From the NCBI GenBank assembly GCA_900543325.1, contig UQQU01000033.1, positions 1 through 32,711 of the forward strand: 32,711 nucleotides of DNA, given 5' to 3'. The position numbers were made by a program, and so were the translations under genes. Under the pieces are notes generated by a model that made no database searches, was not told where the DNA came from, and saw only the letters and a program-made list of their open reading frames with translations. Below, piece after piece: positions 1 to 7,824 of the stretch (positions are counted from its first letter, which is position 1; every line of letters begins with the position of its first letter). The DNA is from an uncultured Clostridium sp. (GTDB lineage Bacteria > Bacillota > Clostridia > Clostridiales > Clostridiaceae).

Positions 1-9
1 TTTTTATTA

Positions 10-36
10 AAAATTAGCCATAGGCTATTTTTTCAT
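10..36. terminator. Short hairpin with flanking A/T runs, probable terminator
   Basis: TAGCC and GGCTA pair around a 3-nt loop, with an A run on the left and a T run on the right. The T run is better on the plus strand, so this probably ends a plus-strand gene left of the window. It could also act on minus-strand transcripts that read through the SAM riboswitch. Nothing else recognisable lies in 1-160, and no minus-strand start codon with a ribosome binding site occurs there. Confidence 0.45.
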
Positions 37-161
37 ACGAAACTTTACACTATCAAATTAATTAGTAGTTTTTAGTTTATTAAAATAACTTTATATTCTT
101 AACTAAAACTTCCTTAATAAATTCTTATTCTTATTTTTATTGCTTATTCTTTTTATAAAAC

Positions 162-192
162 AAAAAACCTAAAGGATATTTCCCTTAGGTTT
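162..192 (-). terminator. Riboswitch-controlled intrinsic terminator (attenuator)
   Basis: On the minus strand AAACCTAA pairs with TTAGGTTT and is followed at once by a T run. It sits about 25 nt after the 3' strand of riboswitch stem P1. The sequence after P1 (AAGG, TATTT, TAGG) can instead pair with the 5' half of this hairpin, giving the expected antiterminator. High SAM should therefore favour termination here. Confidence 0.85.
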
Positions 193-217
193 AAAATACT
201 TTGCCTATAAAAATACC

Positions 218-389
218 CTTATCTATCAGCTTAAAGCTGTTGGAATTAGCACCACGTTCGGACAGTGACAAGTTTCAAGTGACAAATGACAAGTTATTAA
301 TATTAACTTGCCACTTGTCACTTATCACTTGTCACTTGCAACAGGTTGCTGGGTTTCAACGGGCCAGTCCCTCCACCACTCTTGATAAG
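218..389 (-). ncRNA. SAM-I (S-box) riboswitch with heptamer-expanded P3
   Basis: Read on the minus strand, the core matches the SAM-I class: P1 5' strand CTTATC (384-389), AAGAG, GGTGGAGGGACTGGCCC, GAAACCCAGCAACC, then GGTGCTAATTCC, P4 CAGCTT/AAGCTG and P1 3' strand GATAAG (218-223). The aptamer is about 172 nt, well above the usual 105-120. The extra length is all in P3: two 32-nt arms match at 28 of 32 positions and are built from heptamers of the AAGTGAC type. A promoter lies just upstream and an attenuator just downstream. SAM-I elements usually control methionine or SAM synthesis or uptake genes. The target must lie left of position 1, since no minus-strand gene starts between 160 and 1. 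Confidence 0.93.
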
Positions 390-399
390 ATTTTATTAA

Positions 400-428
400 A
401 TTATACAAAATTTCTCTGAATTTGTAAA
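400..428 (-). promoter_or_regulatory. SigA-type promoter of the SAM riboswitch
   Basis: On the minus strand TTTACA (423-428), a 17-nt spacer and TATAAT (400-405). The predicted transcript start near 393 falls just before the P1 5' strand. The promoter begins 18 bp after the tagO-like stop codon with no terminator between, so tagO transcripts may also run into the riboswitch. Confidence 0.8.
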
Positions 429-446
429 TAGTAATTTTTTTCTAAA

Positions 447-1400
447 TTAAAATTTTATTAGTAGTAGTAATATAGAAATACCACTGCAAGCCAAACTAAT
501 TATACTTATAAATGTTACTATTTGATTAGTATTTAATCCTTTTTCTTGAAGTCTATAATGAATTTGGCTTCTATCTGCTTGATATATAGGTTTTCCTTCT
601 GAAACTCTCTTAAATATAACAAATATGTTATCGAATATTGGAACAGCTAAAGCTAAAATTGGTATCATTAAACTTAATATTGTTGCTCCTTTAAATGCTC
701 CATCTAAAGCAATTATACTTAAAATAAATCCTAAAAAATTAGCTCCTGAATCCCCCATAAATACTTTTGCTGGATATCTATTATAATATAAAAATGCTAA
801 TACAACTCCTGCTGTTATAAGTGAAAATAACAATGATGGCGGTTGCCCTAATATTATGGCAGTTGCTGCAAAAGTCATTGCTGAAATAAATGATAACCCT
901 CCAGCTAAACCATCCATTCCATCTGACCAATTTATTACAGTTGTAACACCAAAGATCCATGTTATAGTAAGTACAAATTGAACTATAGGTGATAATGTTA
1001 TGTACTCATCTGTAAATGGATTTGTAAAGCCTTCAAATGAAATTCCTGACTTAAATACAATTACTGCAGCTAAAAGTTGAACTATTAACCTTGGAGTAAT
1101 TCCAAATTCTTTTCCTATACTCTTATAATAATCATCTACTATTCCTATAATTAATATTAATAGTGCCCCTATAAATATTCCATATTTTTCATCAAAACTA
1201 TAATTATAAAAAGCTATAAAATATGCTAGAAAGAATCCAATAAACATAGCGATTCCACCACAAAGTGGAGTTTCACCTTTATGTTTTTTTCTCTTAGTCG
1301 GTTTATCAGTAAAATTATATTTAAAAGCTAATTTCATAAGTATTGGTGTCAAAATAAATACTGTTGAAAAAGCTATTATTGTCGCTAGTAAATATTTCAT
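447..1400 (-). CDS. tagO: MraY/WecA/TagO-family undecaprenyl-phosphate sugar-1-phosphate transferase
   Basis: A polytopic membrane enzyme of 317 residues that probably moves a GlcNAc-1-phosphate type group from a UDP-sugar to undecaprenyl phosphate, the first step of wall teichoic acid or other wall polysaccharide synthesis. Visible family motifs are the Asp pair in VDDYYKSIG (near 89), NWSDGMDGLAGG (near 157), MGDSGANFLG (Asp near 217) and the cytoplasmic SQIHYRLQEKG. About ten hydrophobic segments are apparent. The start at 1400 is chosen because AAGGAG lies at good spacing before it; an in-frame ATG at 1457 overlaps the promoter -10 box and would precede the transcript start. The gene stands alone. 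TagO and WecA cannot be told apart here, and the true substrate is not shown by the sequence. MraY is less likely given the short HYRL motif and no mur neighbours. Confidence 0.88.
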   Translation of the reverse strand: MKYLLATIIAFSTVFILTPILMKLAFKYNFTDKPTKRKKHKGETPLCGGIAMFIGFFLAYFIAFYNYSFDEKYGIFIGALLILIIGIVDDYYKSIGKEFGITPRLIVQLLAAVIVFKSGISFEGFTNPFTDEYITLSPIVQFVLTITWIFGVTTVINWSDGMDGLAGGLSFISAMTFAATAIILGQPPSLLFSLITAGVVLAFLYYNRYPAKVFMGDSGANFLGFILSIIALDGAFKGATILSLMIPILALAVPIFDNIFVIFKRVSEGKPIYQADRSQIHYRLQEKGLNTNQIVTFISIISLACSGISILLLLIKF

Positions 1401-1455
1401 TAAGATTCTCCTTAAAAAACTTATCATAATATGCAATATTATGTATTCTATTAGC

Positions 1456-1484
1456 ATTATACTATTAATTTACTACATTATCAA
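1456..1484 (-). promoter_or_regulatory. SigA-type promoter of the tagO-like gene
   Basis: Minus strand TTGATA (1479-1484), a 17-nt spacer, TATAAT (1456-1461). It lies about 55 bp before the chosen start codon. Confidence 0.8.
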
Positions 1485-1505
1485 ACATATAATATTAAAT
1501 ACATC

Positions 1506-1542
1506 AAAAAAAATTTAAGGGAGTTGCAATAAAGCAACTCCC
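1506..1542 (-). terminator. Terminator of the V-ATPase operon
   Basis: A perfect 9-bp stem GGGAGTTGC/GCAACTCCC with a 6-nt loop (1519-1542), followed on the minus strand by a run of eight T. It lies 20 bp after the ntpD stop codon. Confidence 0.92.
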
Positions 1543-1562
1543 TATTGTGATAATGTAAAGAT

Positions 1563-2207
1563 CTACTCTGCTCTTGCGTTAATGATATCTTTAACCTTCA
1601 TTAATCTAGTTAAAGCTCCTCTTTCATTTTCATCAAGTTTCATTCTAATAAACTTAATTGTTTCTTCTAATTGAGGAATTGTCATATATTCAAGGGCATT
1701 AACTCTTCTTCTTGTCTTTTCAATTTCATCAGCCATTAACTGTGTTGATTTTTCAACTTCAGCTAGTTCAAGCAGCTTTGGAAGTATTGATTCTAGCTTT
1801 CCTATAGCATCATCTAACTCAGAAGATGTATTAGCAAATCCATATGGGTAAATGCTTCCTTCACTATCTTGTAATTGTCTGTGGAATTTCATTTGTGGAA
1901 CATTAACACTCATTATGTTTTTTGTTCCTACTTCAACAGATACACTATCTTTCGGATAAGCAACTGCTTCTTCTAAAAATTCAGAACTCATTACAGCACT
2001 TGCCATAACGAAATCTTTAAATGAACCTTCTAGTTCAGCTTCTACTGACTTTCTTAATTCATTATTATATTTAACAAGATTAATGAATTGTCTCATTAAC
2101 TCATCTTGTTTATTTTTAAGAAGCTTATGTCCTCTTGCTGCAGTAGTTAATCTCTTTTTCAGCTTAGATAGCTCCATTCTAGTAGGATTGACATTTAACT
2201 TTGCCAT
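1563..2207 (-). CDS. ntpD: V-type ATPase subunit D
   Basis: Central-stalk subunit of the A/V-type ATPase. Its long antiparallel coiled coil forms the rotor shaft inside the A3B3 head. The N-terminus MAKLNVNPTRMELSKLKKRL and the charged helices at about 10-75 and 150-205 are typical of the family, as is the length of 214 residues. It starts 3 bp after the ntpB stop, so the two are translationally coupled. It is the last gene of the nine-gene operon and is followed by a strong terminator. Confidence 0.96.
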   Translation of the reverse strand: MAKLNVNPTRMELSKLKKRLTTAARGHKLLKNKQDELMRQFINLVKYNNELRKSVEAELEGSFKDFVMASAVMSSEFLEEAVAYPKDSVSVEVGTKNIMSVNVPQMKFHRQLQDSEGSIYPYGFANTSSELDDAIGKLESILPKLLELAEVEKSTQLMADEIEKTRRRVNALEYMTIPQLEETIKFIRMKLDENERGALTRLMKVKDIINARAE

Positions 2208-2210
2208 ATT

Positions 2211-3593
2211 CTACTCTTCATCTCCCTTTGGCATATACTTTTCAAGATATTCATCTCTGATTCTCTTAAGTTCTGTCTTAGGAAGAATCTTAAGTAATTT
2301 CCAACCTATATTTAAAGTTTCTTCTATTGATCTATTTGTTTCAAAACCTTGAGAAACATATTGTTCTTCAAATGCTTCTGCAAATTTAGCAAACTTCTTA
2401 TCAGTTTCTGATAATGCAGATTCACCTAAGATAGCTGATAATTCTTTAGCTTGCTTACCTTGTGCATAAGCTGAGAATAATTGGTTCATTGTATCAGCAT
2501 GGTCTTCTCTAGTCTTACCTTTTCCAATTCCCTTATCTTTAAGTCTTGAAAGTGATGGTAATACATCTATCGGAGGCATAATTCCTTTCTTGTATAATTC
2601 TCTTGAAAGTATTATTTGTCCTTCTGTAATATATCCAGTTAAGTCTGGAATTGGGTGAGTTTTATCTTCTTCAGGCATTGTTAATATTGGAATTTGAGTG
2701 ATTGAACCACCTCTTCCATTAATTCTACCTGCTCTTTCATATAATGTAGAAAGGTCAGTATATAGGTATCCTGGGTAACCTCTTCTACCTGGAACTTCCT
2801 TTCTAGCAGCTGATACTTCTCTTAATGCTTCAGCATAGTTAGTAATATCAGTCATAATAACAAGAACGTGCATATCTTTTTCGTATGCTAAGAATTCAGC
2901 AGCAGTTAATGCCATTCTTGGTGTAGCTATTCTTTCGATAGCTGGGTCAGAAGCAAGGTTCATAAATAATACAGCATTATCTATAGCACCAGTCTTCTTA
3001 AATTCATCAACGAAGAATTGAGATTCTTCAAATGTTATACCTATAGCAGCAAATACAACAGCAAAGCTAGCATCTGAATTTAAAACAGTCGCTTGTCTTG
3101 CAATTTGTGCAGCTAATTGAGCATGTGGTAAACCTGAAGCAGAGAAAACAGGTAACTTTTGTCCTCTAACAAGTGTATTTAATCCATCAATTGCAGATAT
3201 ACCTGTTTGTATAAACTCTGATGGGTAGTTTCTTGATACTGGATTAATTGCTTCCCCATTTATATCTAATTGCTTTTCTGGTATTATCTTTGGTCCATTA
3301 TCAATTGGATGACCCATACCATCAAATACTCTACCTAGCATATCTTCTGATACACCAAGTTGAAGTGGCTTTCCTAAAAATTTAGCCTTAGTTCCTTTTA
3401 AGTTAATTCCTGATGATCCTTCAAATAATTGAACCATTGCTTTTGTCCCATTAACTTCTAGAACTTTACCTCTTCTTAATTCACCAGTTTGTAATTCAAC
3501 TTCAACTAGTTCATCATATTTAACACCGCTAACTCCTTCAACAACCATTAAAGGACCAACAACTTCTGTAACTGTTCTATATTCCTTAAGCAT
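2211..3593 (-). CDS. ntpB: V-type ATPase subunit B (non-catalytic nucleotide-interface subunit)
   Basis: Alternates with subunit A in the soluble A3B3 head and completes the catalytic pocket. At 460 residues it matches the family length. In place of a Walker A loop it has SASGLPH (151-157), as known for B subunits. Arg350 in LPSLSRLKDKG falls at the number of the arginine finger of Enterococcus hirae NtpB. The start overlaps the end of ntpA by 8 bp and ntpD follows after 3 bp. Confidence 0.98.
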   Translation of the reverse strand: MLKEYRTVTEVVGPLMVVEGVSGVKYDELVEVELQTGELRRGKVLEVNGTKAMVQLFEGSSGINLKGTKAKFLGKPLQLGVSEDMLGRVFDGMGHPIDNGPKIIPEKQLDINGEAINPVSRNYPSEFIQTGISAIDGLNTLVRGQKLPVFSASGLPHAQLAAQIARQATVLNSDASFAVVFAAIGITFEESQFFVDEFKKTGAIDNAVLFMNLASDPAIERIATPRMALTAAEFLAYEKDMHVLVIMTDITNYAEALREVSAARKEVPGRRGYPGYLYTDLSTLYERAGRINGRGGSITQIPILTMPEEDKTHPIPDLTGYITEGQIILSRELYKKGIMPPIDVLPSLSRLKDKGIGKGKTREDHADTMNQLFSAYAQGKQAKELSAILGESALSETDKKFAKFAEAFEEQYVSQGFETNRSIEETLNIGWKLLKILPKTELKRIRDEYLEKYMPKGDEE

Positions 3594-5361
3594 TAAGAAC
3601 TCCTCCTTCGTTGATTAAAGTATCAATGTTAGCTCTTAATTCAGCTGCTATATCATCCATCTTAGCTATCTCATCTTCATGGATATATTTACTTCTTGCA
3701 ATTCTATCTCTTACTTCTAATTCTAAGATTTTATCTAAGTAAACTCCTGCATCTAAAGCTCTTTCAGCTTCTTTTCTGAATAATAATACAAGCTTTAACA
3801 TTTTATATTGTTTATCTAATGAAGTATAAGTATCTATTTCGTGGAAACCATTTTGTTGTAAATAGTCTTCTCTTATAGACTTAGAAACTTCTAATTTTAA
3901 TCTATCTTTTTCTGATAATGCATCAATACCAACTAAGCTTACGATTTCTTGAAGTGATGATTCTTCTTGTAATAATGTCATCGCTTCTTGTCTTAATTCA
4001 GACCAATCCTCAGCTACAGTTTTATTTAAATATCCATCTACAGTATCAGCATATAATGAATATGAATTAATCCAGTTTATAGCTGGGAAGTGTCTCTTAT
4101 ATGCAAGTTGTGCATCTAATCCCCAGAAAACTTTAACTATTCTTAAAGTTGATTGAGTAACAGGCTCTGAAAGGTCTCCCCCTGGAGGCGATACCGCACC
4201 GATTGCTGTAACAGCACCTTGTCTTCCATCTTTACCTAAACAAATAACTTTACCAGCTCTTTCATAGTAATCTGAAAGTCTTGAACCTAGGTATGCTGGA
4301 TATCCTTCATCCCCTGGCATTTCTTCAAGTCTACCAGACATTTCTCTTAATGCTTCAGCCCATCTTGATGTAGAGTCAGCCATGATTGATACTGAGTATC
4401 CCATATCTCTGAAGTATTCAGCAATTGTGATACCTGTGTATATACAAGCTTCTCTGGCAGCAACTGGCATGTTTGAAGTATTAGCTATAAGTACTGTTCT
4501 CTTCATTAATGATTCACCAGTTTTAGGGTCCTTAAGTTCTGGGAATTCGTTAAGAACGTCTGTCATTTCGTTACCACGTTCACCGCATCCAACGTAAACA
4601 ACTATTTCAGAATCTCCCCATTTTGCAATTTGGTGTTGAACAACTGTTTTACCTGCTCCGAAAGGACCTGGTACAGCAGCAGCTCCACCCTTAGCTACTG
4701 GGAAGAATGTATCGATAACTCTTTGACCTGTAGTCATAGGAGCTTCTGGCTTTAATTTTTGTGCATAAGGTCTACCTTTTCTAGCAGGCCATTTTTGCAT
4801 AAGTTGAACTTCTCTATCTCCTTTAGCAGTTTCAACAACGCAAACTGTATCTACAACTGTAAAGTCTCCTGATTTAATTTCTTTAACAGTACCTTCAATT
4901 CCATATGGAACCATTATTTTGTGTAATACAACAGCAGTTTCTTGAACTGTTCCGATTACATCACCAGCTTCAACTTTATCTCCAACTTTAACTGTAGGAT
5001 TAAAAGTCCAAACTCTTTCTCTATTTAATGAAGTAACTGATACACCTTTTGTTAAGAATGGTGATTGAGCTACTTTTTCAAATGCATCTAGTGGTCTTTG
5101 TATTCCATCGAACATTGACTCTATAAGTCCTGGCCCAAGTTCGATACTTAAAGGTTCTCCTGTTGTAACAACTGGGTCCCCTGGCCCTATTCCTGTAGTT
5201 TCTTCGTAAACTTGGATAGATGCCTTATCTCCTCTCATTTCAATGATTTCTCCGATAAGACCTTTTTCTCCAACCTTAACCATATCATAAATATTTGCTT
5301 CGTCCATTCCTTCAGCAACAACTAAAGGACCTGCAACCTTGATTATTTTTCCGGTCTTCAA
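3586..5361 (-). CDS. ntpA: V-type ATPase catalytic subunit A
   Basis: Catalytic ATP-hydrolysing subunit, 591 residues. The Walker A loop is GPFGAGKT (232-239), with Lys238 and Thr239. GERGNE supplies Glu261 and Arg262, the same numbers as in Enterococcus hirae NtpA. The long insert between the N-terminal barrel and the nucleotide domain (about 115-190), which separates V/A-type A subunits from F-type beta, is present. It starts 17 bp after the F-subunit gene. All catalytic residues looked for are intact. Confidence 0.98.
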   Translation of the reverse strand: MKTGKIIKVAGPLVVAEGMDEANIYDMVKVGEKGLIGEIIEMRGDKASIQVYEETTGIGPGDPVVTTGEPLSIELGPGLIESMFDGIQRPLDAFEKVAQSPFLTKGVSVTSLNRERVWTFNPTVKVGDKVEAGDVIGTVQETAVVLHKIMVPYGIEGTVKEIKSGDFTVVDTVCVVETAKGDREVQLMQKWPARKGRPYAQKLKPEAPMTTGQRVIDTFFPVAKGGAAAVPGPFGAGKTVVQHQIAKWGDSEIVVYVGCGERGNEMTDVLNEFPELKDPKTGESLMKRTVLIANTSNMPVAAREACIYTGITIAEYFRDMGYSVSIMADSTSRWAEALREMSGRLEEMPGDEGYPAYLGSRLSDYYERAGKVICLGKDGRQGAVTAIGAVSPPGGDLSEPVTQSTLRIVKVFWGLDAQLAYKRHFPAINWINSYSLYADTVDGYLNKTVAEDWSELRQEAMTLLQEESSLQEIVSLVGIDALSEKDRLKLEVSKSIREDYLQQNGFHEIDTYTSLDKQYKMLKLVLLFRKEAERALDAGVYLDKILELEVRDRIARSKYIHEDEIAKMDDIAAELRANIDTLINEGGVLNA

Positions 5362-5378
5362 CTCTCTAACCTGCCTTC

Positions 5379-5690
5379 CTATAAAATATTGACACCAACA
5401 GCTTTTTCCACGCTATCGCTTATTCTCTTTGAACCTATATTTAAAGTTCCTTGATTGCTTGGAATTAATATTACAGCAGGAAGCATTTGTTTATTATAAC
5501 GCTCAATTGTTTCTTCAATTGTTGCTGCAACTTGCTCTGTTATGAAAATAACTGCGTATCCATTCATAGCCATTCTATCAACAGCAATTCTAGCTTCATC
5601 AGCTTCTACTACTGGAAATACATCTATTCCTATAGCTTTGAATGCTAAAACTGAGTCTTTATCACCAACTACTCCAATTTTCTTATACAT
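5379..5690 (-). CDS. ntpG: V-type ATPase subunit F
   Basis: Small central-stalk subunit that binds subunit D; the homologue is NtpG in Enterococcus hirae naming. MYKKIGVVGDKDSVLAFKAIG and the later VIFITEQVA are the usual Rossmann-like core. I chose the ATG at 5690 (103 residues), which matches the conserved N-terminus and overlaps the ntpC stop (TATGTATAA). A GTG at 5699 in the same frame lies nearer the AAAGG element, so the true start is not settled. Confidence 0.92.
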   Translation of the reverse strand: MYKKIGVVGDKDSVLAFKAIGIDVFPVVEADEARIAVDRMAMNGYAVIFITEQVAATIEETIERYNKQMLPAVILIPSNQGTLNIGSKRISDSVEKAVGVNIL

Positions 5691-6684
5691 AAATATCACG
5701 CAGCCTTTCTCTTATTACTTCCTCAGCAATATTATTAAGCTTACCTACCATAATAATTCTTATTATTTTAATTTCTGTTTCTTTAGCATAAATATATGAT
5801 AAAATTCTTTCTGGTCCAAATGTTACTAGTTTACCAGTTTTCATAAGATCCATAATATAATTATCACTTAACTTTTCTAAAAGATTTGCTGAATTTGTAG
5901 CTATGTATCCTTCAACACCGTCTTTTATTAAATCAGAATATACACTTGTGCTTAATTTTGAAATAATATTTTCTGGTGTTTCATTTAATATAGATACTAA
6001 TGTATCTTTGCTTATAGATCCACCGCTAACTAATACTTCTGAAGCAAACTCTCTTCCTTTACCTTGCTTTTTAATTCTTAGTAAAGTTCTAATATTTGTA
6101 GCATCAATAATTGCATTTACAAGTTTATCTGTAAATTTATAATTTAAAGATTTCTTTATTTCTACTAATTCTTTAAACATATATCTATCTACTATAATAT
6201 CAATTTTTTGAGGATCTTTATTTACTTCAAAATCAGCTATAACTTCTAGAACTGCTTTTTCAACATTTCCTTTTAAGTCTCTGAAATTATCTGTATCAAT
6301 CTTTCTCTTTAAATCACTTAAATCTTCTTTTCCTAAATCTATTAGCATATTTGAAAAATCTTTATTTAAGAATTTTCCCTTTAATAAAACCTTAATATTA
6401 TGGTATTTATATTTAATGCTCATTAAATCTACGATTTCTTTTACTGGGCATAATTCATAAACTAGTTTGTAAACTCTTTTAAGTTCAGTGCTTAGAATCT
6501 CTTCATAATCAGCAGCTCTTTTTACGTTGCCCATTATATTTGCATACTCAGTTTCCCCAAGTATTTTTAAAACCTCATCAGCAGAATTAGCTTCTAACAT
6601 TCTTTCTACTTTGGCCTTATCAAGGAGTCTTGTTTCCAATACCCAAATTCTTGAAAGAGCTTGAGTAAATTGCATTACATCCAT
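5683..6684 (-). CDS. ntpC: V-type ATPase subunit C (d-type rotor-stalk connector)
   Basis: Funnel-shaped subunit that joins the central stalk to the membrane rotor ring. Its 333 residues are mostly helical, with the conserved N-terminal FTQALSRIWVLETRLLDK and a central SIKYKYHNIKVLLKGK. The order after ntpE and before the F subunit is the usual one in clostridial operons. AAGGAGGGG precedes the start. It is separated from ntpE by 11 bp and overlaps the F gene by 8 bp. Confidence 0.95.
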   Translation of the reverse strand: MDVMQFTQALSRIWVLETRLLDKAKVERMLEANSADEVLKILGETEYANIMGNVKRAADYEEILSTELKRVYKLVYELCPVKEIVDLMSIKYKYHNIKVLLKGKFLNKDFSNMLIDLGKEDLSDLKRKIDTDNFRDLKGNVEKAVLEVIADFEVNKDPQKIDIIVDRYMFKELVEIKKSLNYKFTDKLVNAIIDATNIRTLLRIKKQGKGREFASEVLVSGGSISKDTLVSILNETPENIISKLSTSVYSDLIKDGVEGYIATNSANLLEKLSDNYIMDLMKTGKLVTFGPERILSYIYAKETEIKIIRIIMVGKLNNIAEEVIRERLRDIYV

Positions 6685-6695
6685 ACTACCCCTCC

Positions 6696-7280
6696 TTAAC
6701 TAAATAACACCTTTGCCACTTCAAACTCTAACTCATCTCTTAATGAGCTTACTAAAGCTTCATAAGTGCTATTTATTTCTATGCCATTATTTTCTAAGAT
6801 GAAACCACCTTTAAATTTACCTGGAGTTTCACTTAAAGTTATTTGTGCATCTACTTTTTTATTTAACTTTTCAATGAAAGTTGCATCTACAAACTTTAAT
6901 CCTGTTTCATTTAAAACTAATGTTTGTTTACCACTTAAGTTCATTGATAAAATTGTATTTTCTACAAAGCTTAAGAATTCTTCCTTAGATAATTCTGTTA
7001 ATTTATCTATGCTTTTTTCAAAAACTTCATCAATAATTTCTTGCTTAGCTGCTAATTTGTTATTTCTAACCTTTAATTTAGCACTAGATATTACTCTTTC
7101 TTTTTTAGATTTTGCTTCAACTTCAGCTTTATCTAAAATTTCTTTAGCAATTTCATTGGCACTGCTTACTTTTTTAGAAATAATTTTATCTTTTTCTTCA
7201 GTAGCAGTAGCTAAGATATTTTCCTTTCCAGCTTCTGCATCCTTAAGGATTTTAGAAGTTATATTTTTTACATTTGACAT
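6696..7280 (-). CDS. ntpE: V-type ATPase subunit E (peripheral stalk)
   Basis: Peripheral-stalk subunit that pairs with the G/H subunit to hold the head against rotation. Residues 1-85 form a Lys/Glu/Ala-rich amphipathic helix and the C-terminal half is the globular part that caps A/B, with the typical segment FKGGFILENNGIEINSTYE. It has 194 residues, normal for the family. GGAG lies 9 nt before the ATG. Confidence 0.94.
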   Translation of the reverse strand: MSNVKNITSKILKDAEAGKENILATATEEKDKIISKKVSSANEIAKEILDKAEVEAKSKKERVISSAKLKVRNNKLAAKQEIIDEVFEKSIDKLTELSKEEFLSFVENTILSMNLSGKQTLVLNETGLKFVDATFIEKLNKKVDAQITLSETPGKFKGGFILENNGIEINSTYEALVSSLRDELEFEVAKVLFS

Positions 7281-7328
7281 AATTTATATCTCCAATCTTT
7301 AAGTTGCTAATATTATTGCATGTATTAA

Positions 7329-7811
7329 TTACATTGCCATACTTACTAGCATGAATGATATAACGAATCCTAATAATGCATAAGTTTCAACCATTGCTGA
7401 TAAGATGATTCCCTTAGTGTTGTGTTCTGGTCTCTTAGCTAATATTTGAATACCTGATGCAGCAACTCTACCTTGAGCAATACCTGAGAATAAACCTGCT
7501 AAAGCGATTGGTAAACAAGCACCAATTAAGTATAACCCTTGTTCTAAAGACATTCCTGGAGCCATCTTAGTGTAAGCAACGAATCCAACAACGAAACCGT
7601 ATAAACCTTGAGTACCTGGTAATAATTCTAATACTAACGCTTTACCGAACTTTTCTGGTTCTTCTGTAACTAATCCTGAAGCTGCTTCCCCAACTAGTCC
7701 AACACCTTTAGCTGAACCAATTCCTGATAAACCAACTGCTAATGCAACACCTAAAGCTGCAAATATTAACCCACCGTTATTTTCCATAAAAAATTGTATC
7801 CATGTATTCAT
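7329..7811 (-). CDS. ntpK: V-type ATPase proteolipid subunit K, Na+ type
   Basis: Membrane rotor subunit of 160 residues made of two fused hairpins (four transmembrane helices), the duplicated form used by V-ATPases. The ion-carrying Glu142 sits in MVETYALLGF. The Enterococcus hirae Na+ ligands Leu61, Thr64, Gln65, Tyr68, Gln110 and Glu139 each have an identical partner here at +3 (Leu64, Thr67, Gln68, Tyr71, Gln113, Glu142). Only the second hairpin has the carboxylate, as usual. From this I infer Na+ rather than proton coupling. A good AGGAGG site lies before the start, which suits a subunit needed in many copies. Confidence 0.96.
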   Translation of the reverse strand: MNTWIQFFMENNGGLIFAALGVALAVGLSGIGSAKGVGLVGEAASGLVTEEPEKFGKALVLELLPGTQGLYGFVVGFVAYTKMAPGMSLEQGLYLIGACLPIALAGLFSGIAQGRVAASGIQILAKRPEHNTKGIILSAMVETYALLGFVISFMLVSMAM

Positions 7812-7824
7812 TTTTCAAATCCTC

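Noticed and set aside
201..419. Open plus-strand frame of 72 codons
   Set aside because: It runs antisense through the SAM riboswitch, its repeats and its promoter, and has no ribosome binding site.
6766..7302. Long plus-strand frame of 178 codons
   Set aside because: It lies antisense to ntpE, whose frame, start site and operon position are well supported.
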